64,000 nucleotides of DNA, taken from CAZPQK01 sp964588695. GTDB taxonomy: Bacteria; Krumholzibacteriota; Krumholzibacteriia; WVZY01; JAKEHA01. The stretch spans positions 1 through 64,000 of the forward strand of contig CAZPQK010000002.1 of NCBI GenBank assembly GCA_964588695.1, written 5' to 3'. Below the pieces are notes generated by a model. The model was given only the letters and a program-made list of their open reading frames with translations. It made no database searches and was not told where the DNA came from. Within the stretch, counting starts at the first letter, position 1, and each line of letters begins with the position of its first letter. The position numbers were made by a program, and so were the translations under genes. Positions 54,221 to 63,094 of this stretch are shown here, piece after piece.

Positions 54221-54652
54221 TTACGCGTCCCGGAACAGCAAAAACGCGATCAGCAAGCCGACAATGAATCCACCCAGAACCTCTCCCCAGGTATGCCCCA
54301 CTAACTCCTTAAGGCGTGCGACATTAAGCTGATGGGTCTGGCGCAGTTCGTCGGTGATGTCGTTGAGCATGGCCGCCTGCTTGCCCACCTCCTGGCGTAG
54401 CCCGGCGGCCTCAAACACCACGTACATCGAAAAAATCAAGGTCAGACTAAACACAGAGGAGTCGACACCGGCGTAACGTCCCACGCCGACACACAGTGTG
54501 GTGACCATAGCGGTATGCGAACTGGGCATGCCGCCGTTGTCGAAAAACTTCAGCAGGTTGACCCGACGATGCTGGATAGCATCGAATACAATCTTTAGAA
54601 CTTGAGCAACGCCGCCGGAAAGCAGCGCCGCGATACCCACAGTGTGTATCAT
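54221..54652 (-). CDS. DUF212 / divergent PAP2-family membrane protein
   Basis: The ATG at 54652 (MIHTVGIAALLSGG) gives 143 residues; the frame is open to 54745 but that version would overlap the divergent thiolase gene. The product is a small integral membrane protein with about three to four membrane segments and the family signature FDNGGMPSSHTAMV, similar to the PAP2/vanadium haloperoxidase motif. It ends with GEVLGGFIVGLLIAFLLF. The family (COG1963) has no firmly established reaction; a phosphatase-like fold is inferred. It lies upstream of the ParA cluster in the same direction, about 210 bases away. Confidence 0.88.
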   Translation of the reverse strand: MIHTVGIAALLSGGVAQVLKIVFDAIQHRRVNLLKFFDNGGMPSSHTAMVTTLCVGVGRYAGVDSSVFSLTLIFSMYVVFEAAGLRQEVGKQAAMLNDITDELRQTHQLNVARLKELVGHTWGEVLGGFIVGLLIAFLLFRDA

Positions 54653-54713
54653 GCGGCCCAATCTAGTGGTGGTAGCATTGACAAGCCGAACAGCGCGTTT
54701 ATAAGATACCGCG

Positions 54714-55835
54714 ATGGCGCAAATCAAGGTGAAAACAGCGTTCATGACGCGCTTCGGAGCGCTGGATCACGACTACCTGGCGATTGCTATGGATGCCGTT
54801 CGCGGCGCCGTTGCCGGCGCGGACCTCTCCCGCATAGATCGTATCTATTTTTCGTCGTTTGCACCAACCGAACTTTGCCAGATATCTCATCCCGCAGCAG
54901 CAATCGCGATGTCCCTCGAGTCGCTTTATCCCGAACTCGACGCCGATCTCTTTGGCCCGTTCATTACGGGCGGTGAAGCACTGTTTCACGCGCTGAGTGG
55001 TTGGGAAGGCGACGGCGATGCTCTAGTGATCGCTTGCGAGAAAATGACTCACGTTGAGGCGGCAACCGCGGCCGGCCTCCTGGCCCCCCGGGTGAACCCT
55101 CGCGAAGGCGCTTACGGCGCCACCTTGCCCGCGCTAAGCGCGCTGGTCACGCAAGCGTACTTGAAGGCGTATTCGGTACCTCCCACCGCGCTTAACCATG
55201 TCGCTGCCAAAAACCACGCCGTCGCCGCGATGAATCCCAAGGCTCATTTTCAAAAACCGGTCCCGCTCGACCGAATTGCCACGAGCCCCCTGGTGGCGGA
55301 TCCGCTACGCAGGTTTCACTGTGCCCCCATGTCGGACGGTGCCGCTGCCATTCTGCTGGGCAATCGCGGCGACGTCGCCATCACCGGATGGGCGCACGGC
55401 CGGGACACCGAACTCTTTTGCAACCGCGCCGACCTCGCGCGCTTCGTGGCAGCTCGCCGGGCGTCCCAGGATGCGCTGACGATGGCCGGACGGAGTCATT
55501 CCGACGTTGATGTTGTAGAAATCCACGATGCGTTTTCGAGTTTTGAATTGTTGAACCTGGAGGAAATGGGATTCTTCCCGTTGGGGCAGTCGTGGCGCGC
55601 GCTTCTTGACGGCCAACTAATGCCGGGCGGACGCATCGCAGTCAACCCATCCGGCGGGCTGAAAGCTCGCGGGCATCCTATCGGTGCGTGCGGAGCGGCG
55701 TCACTTTGCGAAGTTGGAGACCAACTCACTAACCGTGCCGGCCAGCGTCAGCAACCCGACGCCGCGGTCGCGATGATTCAAAGCGCCGGTGGAGTTTCCG
55801 CCGACACCTACATGTTTGTGTGTGAAGGAACCTGA
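54714..55835 (+). CDS. Thiolase-fold protein lacking the nucleophilic Cys
   Basis: A 373-residue member of the SCP-x/archaeal acetoacetyl-CoA thiolase-like group. Fold landmarks are clear: CEKMTH, EIHDAFSSFELL (catalytic His), VNPSGGLKARGHPIGACGAAS (second His and Cys). Where thiolases have ACASGG with the acyl-accepting Cys, this protein reads GPFITGGEAL, so the nucleophile aligns with Phe. It may therefore be a non-thiolytic acyl-CoA-binding enzyme or an altered synthase. It overlaps the DUF35 gene by one base (TGATG), the usual partner of this thiolase class. Confidence 0.85.
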   Translation: MAQIKVKTAFMTRFGALDHDYLAIAMDAVRGAVAGADLSRIDRIYFSSFAPTELCQISHPAAAIAMSLESLYPELDADLFGPFITGGEALFHALSGWEGDGDALVIACEKMTHVEAATAAGLLAPRVNPREGAYGATLPALSALVTQAYLKAYSVPPTALNHVAAKNHAVAAMNPKAHFQKPVPLDRIATSPLVADPLRRFHCAPMSDGAAAILLGNRGDVAITGWAHGRDTELFCNRADLARFVAARRASQDALTMAGRSHSDVDVVEIHDAFSSFELLNLEEMGFFPLGQSWRALLDGQLMPGGRIAVNPSGGLKARGHPIGACGAASLCEVGDQLTNRAGQRQQPDAAVAMIQSAGGVSADTYMFVCEGT

Positions 55836-56191
55836 TGAATCAGTCGTTAACAAGCCGTCGCCAGCTTCGCATTGCCGTTTACGCTTGCGCTCGCGGGCAC
55901 GCCAGCCTCGAACCGGCCCGGTCGTGCGAGCACTGCGACCTTCCCACCAGCGTTGTGTTCCGTCGTAATGCTGCGCGGTTGCTAGCCAACACGGTGGTTC
56001 GCGTTAACCCTTCGGGGCAACCGTTTCAATTGGGCGTTTGCGAGCTGGTGGGGGGACTGCGGTCGTTGTGTCGAATCGTCGGAGATGTTCGCGGCGATGG
56101 GACTGATTGGGTCGCACTTGCTAGCAACCAGGATGGCGTTTTTGTAGCAACACCGTTGCGACGTCAACGCGGCGATGCACCAGACCGATAG
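55835..56191 (+). CDS. DUF35 OB-fold protein with altered zinc ribbon
   Basis: A 118-residue partner protein of the COG1545 type: rubredoxin-like zinc ribbon then an OB-fold acyl-CoA-binding domain. In characterised archaeal complexes the DUF35 protein bridges thiolase and HMG-CoA synthase. Here the first zinc knuckle reads CARGH (Cys and His instead of CxxC) and the second CEHC, so the metal site may be Cys3-His or absent. Its ATG overlaps the thiolase stop. The 3' end overlaps the convergent binding-protein gene by 28 bases. Confidence 0.78.
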   Translation: MNQSLTSRRQLRIAVYACARGHASLEPARSCEHCDLPTSVVFRRNAARLLANTVVRVNPSGQPFQLGVCELVGGLRSLCRIVGDVRGDGTDWVALASNQDGVFVATPLRRQRGDAPDR

Positions 56192-57735
56192 CGCCACTCG
56201 TCGACGTTGGCAAAAACACTCACCGGGGTGGGCATGACGTTGTCCAAACGATCCGATACCACAATCGTTTCCGGTGGGATGCCGATCACGAGACAGGGGT
56301 GTTCCCGGCGCAGTCGTTGCTGAACGTCGGCCCACAGCTTCGCGGCCACTCGCAAGTCCGGCTCGGCGTTGAGTCGGTCGAGCCACCCATCCACATCAGG
56401 ATCCCGAAAACGAGTGATATTGTAACCGCGCTGCGGGATTGACGCGGTATGCCACTGCGCGTTCAGGTCTGGTTTGGTTGTCGCCTTCCAGCCAAACAGG
56501 CACGCGTCATACGTTCCACCCATAACCGAGCCAAGCATCGTGTTGAACTCGAGAGCACGCAAACGAACCTTAATACCGATCGCTCTTAGGTCGTTTTCGA
56601 CCAACGTCATAGCATCGACCCGTTGTTGGCTACTATGGTTGGTGACGATCGTAAACTCGAACGGTTTCCCGCCCTTGTCCAACACGCCGTCGCCGTTGCT
56701 GTCACGCCAGCCAGCTTCGGCAAGTAAGGCAATCGACTTTTCACGGTCGAATTCCGGCGGCTTGATGGCGGCATCGAAACTCCACAAGATGGGGTGCATG
56801 GGCGTACCATTGTGCTTGGCCCCACCACCCCAGACCGTTTTCATGAGCCGGCTGGTGTCGACAGCGTGCGCCAATGCTCGGCGTACCCGCAAGTCGTCAA
56901 ATGGCGGCCGCTCCAGGTTCCAAAACACAATCACCATGTCGCGCGACGGAATATCGATGACGCGATGTTGACCCGATCGCGCGAACTGCCGTACCTGGTC
57001 GGGCGTTGCGCGCGGCAGCATGTCGAGCTCACCGGCGCGCATTAAAGCCGTTGCCGTCGCTACGTCAGGAACAAAACGAAACTCCAGGTAGCGGGGTTCA
57101 ATAGCGGGAGCCTCGCGCGCCAACCTGACAAATTGCCCGGGGCGCCACTCCTCGAAACGAAACTCGCCAGCGCCCAGGGGCTCTCGTCCAATGGCATGGG
57201 CGACGAGTTGGTCGCGCGGCACGTCGGCCAGCAGGTGGCTGGGAAGAATGACGCCATCATTGGCGTCCATGAGTTGATACGGGTAACGGTGCCGAAAATG
57301 AAACACGACCGTCTGGGGATCATCGACATCTACCCGCGCGATCTGCTGCTTTGCTTTGCGATGCGGCCATGCGACCGACTCGTCGATATGTACGGAATAA
57401 GTAAAGCGAACGTCCTCGGCGGTTACCGGCCGGCCGTCGTGCCAAAACACGTCCGACCGCAGACGAAACGTAATCGCCATACTGTCCGCCGAGAATTCGT
57501 AGGACGCGGCCAGCCCGGGCTCGAATGTGACAAAGTCTGCCTGCTCGCGTAGCAGCTTGGGATAGATGCGCTCGACAATGTCGTGCGCCTCCACGCTTAA
57601 TTTGTCCAGCGGGTTAAGCGACGGGGGTTCGTTGGGAATCCGAACCCGAACAGTTTCCGAATTCGCAACGCCGACTACGAGCATCGCCAACCAACACGAA
57701 ACTACCGCAAGTGTTTTTACCCGGCGCGAACTCAT
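56164..57735 (-). CDS. ABC-type oligopeptide/nickel substrate-binding protein (family 5)
   Basis: The ATG at 57735 overlaps the glycosyltransferase stop by four bases (ATGA) and starts a signal peptide (MSSRRVKTLAVVSCWLAMLVVGVANS), giving 523 residues. The SBP_bac_5 pattern is clear: VRIPNEPPSLNPLD at the N-terminus, FRLRSDVFWHDGRPVTAEDVRFTY and a C-terminal YDACLFGWKA. Such proteins capture peptides or similar solutes in the periplasm for an ABC importer, but no permease or ATPase gene is visible here, so it is an orphan. It is the last gene of the carA-carB-glycosyltransferase chain. Confidence 0.9.
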   Translation of the reverse strand: MSSRRVKTLAVVSCWLAMLVVGVANSETVRVRIPNEPPSLNPLDKLSVEAHDIVERIYPKLLREQADFVTFEPGLAASYEFSADSMAITFRLRSDVFWHDGRPVTAEDVRFTYSVHIDESVAWPHRKAKQQIARVDVDDPQTVVFHFRHRYPYQLMDANDGVILPSHLLADVPRDQLVAHAIGREPLGAGEFRFEEWRPGQFVRLAREAPAIEPRYLEFRFVPDVATATALMRAGELDMLPRATPDQVRQFARSGQHRVIDIPSRDMVIVFWNLERPPFDDLRVRRALAHAVDTSRLMKTVWGGGAKHNGTPMHPILWSFDAAIKPPEFDREKSIALLAEAGWRDSNGDGVLDKGGKPFEFTIVTNHSSQQRVDAMTLVENDLRAIGIKVRLRALEFNTMLGSVMGGTYDACLFGWKATTKPDLNAQWHTASIPQRGYNITRFRDPDVDGWLDRLNAEPDLRVAAKLWADVQQRLRREHPCLVIGIPPETIVVSDRLDNVMPTPVSVFANVDEWRYRSGASPR

Positions 57736-58520
57736 ATAGCGATCCAACCCTTTTGACGCGCATAGATTTTCATGTACAGAACCGACTTGTACATCGCGGT
57801 CACCGACGATAGCAACCAACCTCGCACCCCGGCGCGCCAGCATCCTTTTACCAGGTAATACTTTAGAAACACACCAACGGGCGGAACAAAGGGATCGATC
57901 CAGCGAATCTTTCGGCGACTAACCCGGTCGCGCGCTTCCAGGGTCGTGTAACGATTAAGTCGTTCGACGCTCTCGCGCAAAGTCTGATGAGTGTAGTGAT
58001 TCATGCGGCCGGTCAGATATCCGATATCGCCATCCACCTGCAAGCCCTCGTGAACCGACTGCTGCGTGACCCGCGCCCGCTGGCGACGAACCAGGCGCAA
58101 CACCGAGTCTCGCGTCCACGGACCGTGATCCATCCAATCGCCCAAATACTGATTGCGGCGGTAAATCCTGAATCCGTCCATGTCGGGAATGTTGACCGCT
58201 TCGCGAATCTCTGTCGCGAGTTCCGGAGTAACTTCTTCATCGGCGTCAACCATCAGCACCCACGGCGCTGAGGTCTGCTGTAGTGCAAAGTCACGTTGTT
58301 CGGCAAACCCGGGCCAGGGATTAACCACCACACGCGCGCCTAAGCGCCGCGCTTTAGCAGCCGTATCGTCCTGCGACTCCGCGTCGATTACCACGACCTC
58401 GTCAACACAAGTCAACGAGCGCAAACACCGCTCGATGTTTTTGGACTCGTTACGGGTTAGTACCAGCGCGGTTATTCGTGGCTGGCTAGGCACTGTCAGC
58501 CGCGTGATCCTGAGCGCCAC
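57732..58520 (-). CDS. GT2-family glycosyltransferase (WaaE/KdtX-like)
   Basis: A 262-residue lipopolysaccharide-core-type glycosyltransferase. Seen: ITALVLTRNESKNIERCL, VVIDAESQDDT, GFAEQRDFAL, the metal site MVDADEEV and the VHEGLQVDG segment followed by a C-terminal amphipathic region (VGVFLKYYLVKGCW) for membrane contact. The start is GTG at 58520; a second GTG at 58493 is also possible. Either way it overlaps the end of carB, an odd place for an envelope enzyme, and its stop overlaps the binding-protein start. Confidence 0.87.
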   Translation of the reverse strand: MALRITRLTVPSQPRITALVLTRNESKNIERCLRSLTCVDEVVVIDAESQDDTAAKARRLGARVVVNPWPGFAEQRDFALQQTSAPWVLMVDADEEVTPELATEIREAVNIPDMDGFRIYRRNQYLGDWMDHGPWTRDSVLRLVRRQRARVTQQSVHEGLQVDGDIGYLTGRMNHYTHQTLRESVERLNRYTTLEARDRVSRRKIRWIDPFVPPVGVFLKYYLVKGCWRAGVRGWLLSSVTAMYKSVLYMKIYARQKGWIAI

Positions 58521-61500
58521 CGATCCCCAGGTAATCCTGCAACGAACGCACCGACATGTCGCCCGAGTTCATCGACATCAAACCAAACACCAGTGCGTGA
58601 AACCCGGAAAGAGTAGTGATGCTGGGCACCTTCATGCGGTTGGCGGCAAGTCGGATAGCGCGGTCGTCGTCGATGGACTTTCGGTTCACCGCCATGTTGA
58701 CCACCAGGCTGATCGCACCGTCTTCGATCATCTCGATGATACTGCGATCGCCAGAGGATATTTTCTTAACCGTCGTTGACGGGATCCCGTGAGTTGCGAG
58801 TACGCGTGCCATTCCGTCGGTCGCGACGATTCGATATCCCATTTCGTGCAGTGCCTTTGCCGCCAGCAACACTTTCCGCTTAAACCGATTGGCAACACTT
58901 ACAAAAACGTAGGTGCCGGGATTGATATCCTGCCCGGCGCCGAGTTGCGCTTTGATAAACGCCTCATCAAAGGTCGCGCCAATTCCCATGACCTCACCCG
59001 TCGACCGCATTTCCGGACCAAGGATCGAATCTACGCTTGGGAACCGGTCAAACGGCATGACGGGCGCCTTCACCGCGATGTGCCCGACCGCAGGCGTGTC
59101 GTTAAGCGGCAACGCCTCGCCCATAACCGCACGCATTGCTAGTTTCACCCACTGCACCCCGGTGGTCTTGCTGGCGTACGGCACCGTTCGTGACGCGCGC
59201 GGGTTCACTTCGATGCAGTACAGCTGGTTGTCCTTGACCGCGTACTGAATATTAATCAGCCCCAGCACATCGAGTTCCTTGGCGATGGCCATTGACGTTT
59301 CACGAATTCGTTCGACAATCTCTTCTTCGAGACTAATCGGTGGGGTAACGCAACTCGAATCGCCCGAGTGAATCCCCGCCTCTTCGATGTGCTCCATGAC
59401 ACTGGCGATCACAGTTTTGTTGCCGTCACGCACCGCGTCGACATCCACCTCCAGGGCACCTTCGATAAACTTGTCGATGAGCAGTTCTCCGCGACCGCTG
59501 GTCTTTAGTGCGGCGTCGATGCTCGCTTCCAGATCGGCTTCGTTGTACACCAACTCCATCGACCGACCGCCCAATACGTACGGCGGGCGCAACAGCACCG
59601 GGTAGCCCAGTTGACCGACACGGTCGCGCGCCTGCTCGGCCGTGGTGGCGAACGAACACGGCGGGTGTTTAATACCCAGTCCGTCGAGCAGCGTTTTACA
59701 GCGCTGCCGGTCTTCGGCGCGATCTACTGACTCAACACTGGTGCCCAGGATGCGCACGCCGGCCTCGGCCAGGCGATGAAGAAGTTTAAGCGGTGTCTGG
59801 CCGCCAAACTGGCAAACCACGCCGATAGGACGCTCGGTGGCGACAATCGCCATCACATGCTCAAAACTAACCGGCTCGAAATATAGCCGGTCGGAAATAT
59901 CGAAGTCGGTGCTTACGGTTTCCGGGTTGCAATTGACCATGATGGTCTCGTAGCCCATGTCACGCAGGGCCATAGCCGCATGCACGCAGCAATAGTCGAA
60001 CTCAATTCCCTGCCCGATCCGGTTCGGGCCGCTGCCCAGCACCATTACCCTTCCCTTGCCGCGCGGCGTGTCGTCTTTTGCGTCACAGGTTTCGTCGTAC
60101 ACCACGTAGTAGTAAGGTGTGCGCGCGGCAAACTCACCCGCACAGGTATCCACCATTTTCACCACAGGGTTGATACCCATACGCTCGCGTTGAGTGAAAA
60201 CCGCAAACTCGGAGGTATCCCATATTTTTGCGAGCTGACGATCACTAAAGCCGTGACGTTTGGCCGTGCGTAGCAAATCCCGATGACAGGGAAACTCCGA
60301 CTGCGCCATTATCGCTTCGAGTTCGGCCAACGCTTGAATGTTGCTTAAGAACCAAGGGTCGATCATCGAAAGTTCGTGTACCCGCTCCAGCGACCATCCA
60401 GCTTGAAAGGCAGCCTTAATTGCGGGGAGTCGACGCGAATTTGAACGCCGCACCAACTCTTCGAGTTCGTCGCCTGCCGCGATAACGTCAAGACCCGACC
60501 AATCCTCTTCCAACGAGCGATAGGCTTTTTGTAGCGCTTCGTTAAACGTGCGCCCCAGTGCCATGACTTCGCCGATCGACTGCATCTGCGAACCCAACTC
60601 ATCGCGAACGCCGGAGAACTTTTCAAAGTTCCAGCGCGGAATCTTTACGACAACATAGTCGAGTGTCGGCTCGAACGATGCGGGGATATCGCCTACTACG
60701 TCGTTGGGAAGTTCGTGCAGGGCGTATCCCAGTGCGAGCTTGGCCGCGACTTTGGCGATGGGATACCCCGTCGCTTTACTAGCCAGTGCGGATGACCGCG
60801 AAACCCGCGGGTTCATTTCGATAACCACCATGCGACCGGTCTTTGGATCCTGTCCGAACTGCACGTTGGAGCCGCCGCACACGCCAATTGCGTCCATAAT
60901 CCGAAACGCGGCGTCTCGCATTTGCTGATACTCGGTGTCGCGGAGCGTCTGCGTGGGAGCGACCGTAATGCTGTCGCCGGTGTGGGTGCCCATTGGGTCA
61001 AGGTTTTCGATGGCGCATACAACGACGTTGTTGCCGTACTGGTCGCGCATTACTTCCAGCTCGAACTCCTTCCACCCCTCCACCGACTCTTCCAGCAACA
61101 CTTCGGTAACCGGAGACTTACGCAGCCCGGTATGAACAATGGTATTGAAATCGTCGCGGGTACGAGCCATGCCGCTGCCGCTGCCGCCAAGCGTAAATGA
61201 CGGACGCACAATCATCGGCAAGCCCAACTCGTCGATGGCGGCGCGGGCTTCGTCCAACGAATGGGCAATCATGCTGCGCGGCGTGTCCAGGCCGAGCGAC
61301 TCGCAAAGCTCCTTGAACTGGCTGCGATCTTCAGCCCGCTGAATCGCATCCAAATCCACACCGATAAGTTTGACACCGTACTTTTCCAAAACGCCCGCTT
61401 CGGCCAACTCAATCGCCAGGTTCAAAGCGGTTTGCCCCCCGAGGGTGGGAAGCAGCGCGTCGGGACGTTCTGCAGCAATAATGCGTTCGCAACTAGCTAC

Positions 61501-61725
61501 GTTAAGCGGCTCGATATACGTCGCATCCGCCGTCTCCGGGTCGGTCATGATGGTCGCGGGATTACTGTTAATAAGCACAACGCGCAGTCCTTCGGCGCGC
61601 AAAGCACGAACTGCCTGCGTGCCGGAGTAGTCAAACTCGCAACCCTGACCAATTACGATAGGACCGGAACCAATCACCATCACCGATGAAATGTCGTGCT
61701 TTCGGTTAATTTCAAACGTTGCCAT
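58486..61725 (-). CDS. carB: Carbamoyl-phosphate synthase, large subunit
   Basis: Start at the ATG at 61725 (MATFEINRKHD), 8 bases after the carA stop with AGGA upstream, giving 1079 residues, standard length. Two homologous ATP-grasp halves are visible (VIGSGPIVIGQGCEFDYSG near the N-terminus and VLGSGPNRIGQGIEFDYC near residue 565), each phosphorylating bicarbonate or carbamate, and a C-terminal MGS-like allosteric domain. Makes carbamoyl phosphate for pyrimidine and arginine synthesis with CarA. Regulation is by the PyrR-type attenuator ahead of carA. Confidence 0.97.
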   Translation of the reverse strand: MATFEINRKHDISSVMVIGSGPIVIGQGCEFDYSGTQAVRALRAEGLRVVLINSNPATIMTDPETADATYIEPLNVASCERIIAAERPDALLPTLGGQTALNLAIELAEAGVLEKYGVKLIGVDLDAIQRAEDRSQFKELCESLGLDTPRSMIAHSLDEARAAIDELGLPMIVRPSFTLGGSGSGMARTRDDFNTIVHTGLRKSPVTEVLLEESVEGWKEFELEVMRDQYGNNVVVCAIENLDPMGTHTGDSITVAPTQTLRDTEYQQMRDAAFRIMDAIGVCGGSNVQFGQDPKTGRMVVIEMNPRVSRSSALASKATGYPIAKVAAKLALGYALHELPNDVVGDIPASFEPTLDYVVVKIPRWNFEKFSGVRDELGSQMQSIGEVMALGRTFNEALQKAYRSLEEDWSGLDVIAAGDELEELVRRSNSRRLPAIKAAFQAGWSLERVHELSMIDPWFLSNIQALAELEAIMAQSEFPCHRDLLRTAKRHGFSDRQLAKIWDTSEFAVFTQRERMGINPVVKMVDTCAGEFAARTPYYYVVYDETCDAKDDTPRGKGRVMVLGSGPNRIGQGIEFDYCCVHAAMALRDMGYETIMVNCNPETVSTDFDISDRLYFEPVSFEHVMAIVATERPIGVVCQFGGQTPLKLLHRLAEAGVRILGTSVESVDRAEDRQRCKTLLDGLGIKHPPCSFATTAEQARDRVGQLGYPVLLRPPYVLGGRSMELVYNEADLEASIDAALKTSGRGELLIDKFIEGALEVDVDAVRDGNKTVIASVMEHIEEAGIHSGDSSCVTPPISLEEEIVERIRETSMAIAKELDVLGLINIQYAVKDNQLYCIEVNPRASRTVPYASKTTGVQWVKLAMRAVMGEALPLNDTPAVGHIAVKAPVMPFDRFPSVDSILGPEMRSTGEVMGIGATFDEAFIKAQLGAGQDINPGTYVFVSVANRFKRKVLLAAKALHEMGYRIVATDGMARVLATHGIPSTTVKKISSGDRSIIEMIEDGAISLVVNMAVNRKSIDDDRAIRLAANRMKVPSITTLSGFHALVFGLMSMNSGDMSVRSLQDYLGIGGAQDHAADSA

Positions 61726-61733
61726 CGTTTTTC

Positions 61734-62855
61734 CTACGCGTTGGTACCGGCGCGCCATCTTTCGACGTCGCCCACAAATTTTTCGAAGATAAATTGAGTA
61801 TCATGTGGCCCGGGCGAAGCTTCCGGATGAAATTGAACGCTCTCCACCATGCGATTGTCGTCGCGAAAACCTTCGACCGTTCCGTCGGCTGCGTTTACAA
61901 ATGTAACCTTGACGCCGGCTTTCTCCGCGATGTCGTCGGCAACGGCATAGCTGTGGTTCTGACTGGAGATGTAGACCCTCTTGGTATCGCGGTCGATGAC
62001 CGGATGGTTGGCACCGTGATGCCCAAATTTCATTTTGAACGTCGAACCACCAAGCGCCAACGCCAGGACCTGGTGGCCCAGGCAAATTCCCAGCACTGGC
62101 ACCTTGCCAACAAGCTGTTTGACCTGGTCAACTACGGCCGCGATGTCGGTTGGATCTCCGGGTCCATTCGACAGGACCACCGCGTCACAGCCCGACGCAA
62201 CCAGGTCGGTAGCGGCGAAGTCCATTCCCCACACCGCAACCTCGGCTCCTGCATCCACGAGACTGTCGGCGATGTTCTGCTTTACACCCATGTCAACGAG
62301 CGCGGCCTTAATCCGCGGCCCCGAAGTTGCGCCGGAATCCACACGTTTATCGGCGACGTCACGAACCAGTTGTTGAACCGCGGTGGACTTTTCCGCCGCA
62401 AGGCCCTGCAATTGTTCCACGCTGTGCGCGTCGCCACCGATGGCCGCAACCGTAGCTCCTTGGGATCGCAGCAACGTGGTGAGCGCGCGGGTATCGACAC
62501 CGGTTATCCCGACGAGCCCGCGATCGCGCATGTAGTCCCCCAATCCGCTACGTTGCTGACCGGGCGAGTAGAATTCGGAGAAGTCCCTCACGACCAGCCC
62601 TCGAGCCGCGCATCGATTGCGCTCATCGTCGGAGGGATTTACGCCGTAGTTTCCAATCTGCGGATAGGTCATTACCACAATCTGTCCCGCGTAAGACGGG
62701 TCGGTGATAACTTCCTGATAGCCCGTCATCGCGGTGTTAAACACCAATTCTCCCCACACCGGCAACGAATCACCGCCAAATAGATTTCCGCTAAAGGTGG
62801 TACCGTCGGCTAGCACCAACTTGCCAGGCGGCCTCTGGAAATCAAACGTGGTCAT
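61734..62855 (-). CDS. carA: Carbamoyl-phosphate synthase, small (glutamine amidotransferase) subunit
   Basis: A 373-residue subunit that hydrolyses glutamine and channels ammonia to CarB. The CPSase N-terminal domain (GELVFNTAMTGYQEVITDPSY) is followed by a class I amidotransferase with catalytic Cys in LGICLGHQ and His/Glu in QFHPEA. First gene of the chain; preceded by a 170-nt leader carrying a PyrR-binding loop, antiterminator and terminator, and by a promoter. Confidence 0.97.
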   Translation of the reverse strand: MTTFDFQRPPGKLVLADGTTFSGNLFGGDSLPVWGELVFNTAMTGYQEVITDPSYAGQIVVMTYPQIGNYGVNPSDDERNRCAARGLVVRDFSEFYSPGQQRSGLGDYMRDRGLVGITGVDTRALTTLLRSQGATVAAIGGDAHSVEQLQGLAAEKSTAVQQLVRDVADKRVDSGATSGPRIKAALVDMGVKQNIADSLVDAGAEVAVWGMDFAATDLVASGCDAVVLSNGPGDPTDIAAVVDQVKQLVGKVPVLGICLGHQVLALALGGSTFKMKFGHHGANHPVIDRDTKRVYISSQNHSYAVADDIAEKAGVKVTFVNAADGTVEGFRDDNRMVESVQFHPEASPGPHDTQFIFEKFVGDVERWRAGTNA

Positions 62856-62888
62856 CGGAACTCCTCAGCATCGGGCGCATGGCCAGGC

Positions 62889-62930
62889 AAAAAAAATGCT
62901 CCTCCCTCAACGGGAGAAGCGTCTGCTTCT
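62889..62930 (-). promoter_or_regulatory. carA attenuator: antiterminator and intrinsic terminator
   Basis: Terminator form: GCTTCTCCC/GGGAGGAGC stem (62920-62898) followed by ATTTTTTTT (U8, 62896-62889). Antiterminator form: AGAAGC-AGAC-GCTTCT (62930-62915) uses the 5' strand of the terminator, so the two are mutually exclusive. The carA ATG lies 34 bases beyond the U-tract. Confidence 0.8.
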
Positions 62931-62985
62931 TCGTTTTTGCGTCGTACACGACGTCGCCGTTCTGTTTGATCATCAAATCGAATAT

Positions 62986-63018
62986 CCCTTCTCGGTCTCG
63001 CAGGACCGTGTTAAAAGG
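62986..63018 (-). promoter_or_regulatory. PyrR-binding loop (anti-antiterminator) of the carA leader
   Basis: Minus-strand RNA forms lower stem CCUU/AAGG, a purine-rich internal bulge (UUAACA opposite GAG) and upper stem CGGUC/GACCG closing the loop CUGCGA. This is the Bacillus PyrR-site architecture (CAGUC-CAGAGA-GGCUG then GAGAAGG) with compensatory changes in the stem and a matching CNGNGA loop. PyrR with UMP would stabilise it and favour termination. Confidence 0.82.
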
Positions 63019-63035
63019 ATCACACAAGTAGGATG

Positions 63036-63064
63036 AGACTAGCGCCCGAACGGGGTGCGGTCAA
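63036..63064 (-). promoter_or_regulatory. carA promoter
   Basis: Minus-strand TTGACC (63064-63059), 17 bases, TAGTCT (63041-63036). Start near 63029, about 11 nt before the PyrR loop, as in other pyr leaders. Confidence 0.55.
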
Positions 63065-63094
63065 GGACCAAACACGTTATCCACAGGAAACAAC

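Noticed and set aside
54653..54745. Longer DUF212 start
   Set aside because: It would overlap the divergent thiolase start and add residues absent from the family; the ATG at 54652 fits the family length.
62842..63027. 61-residue TTG-start leader peptide in the carA leader
   Set aside because: The frame overlaps the PyrR loop and terminator and runs into carA; the RNA structure explains the conservation pattern better and no ribosome-binding site is visible.
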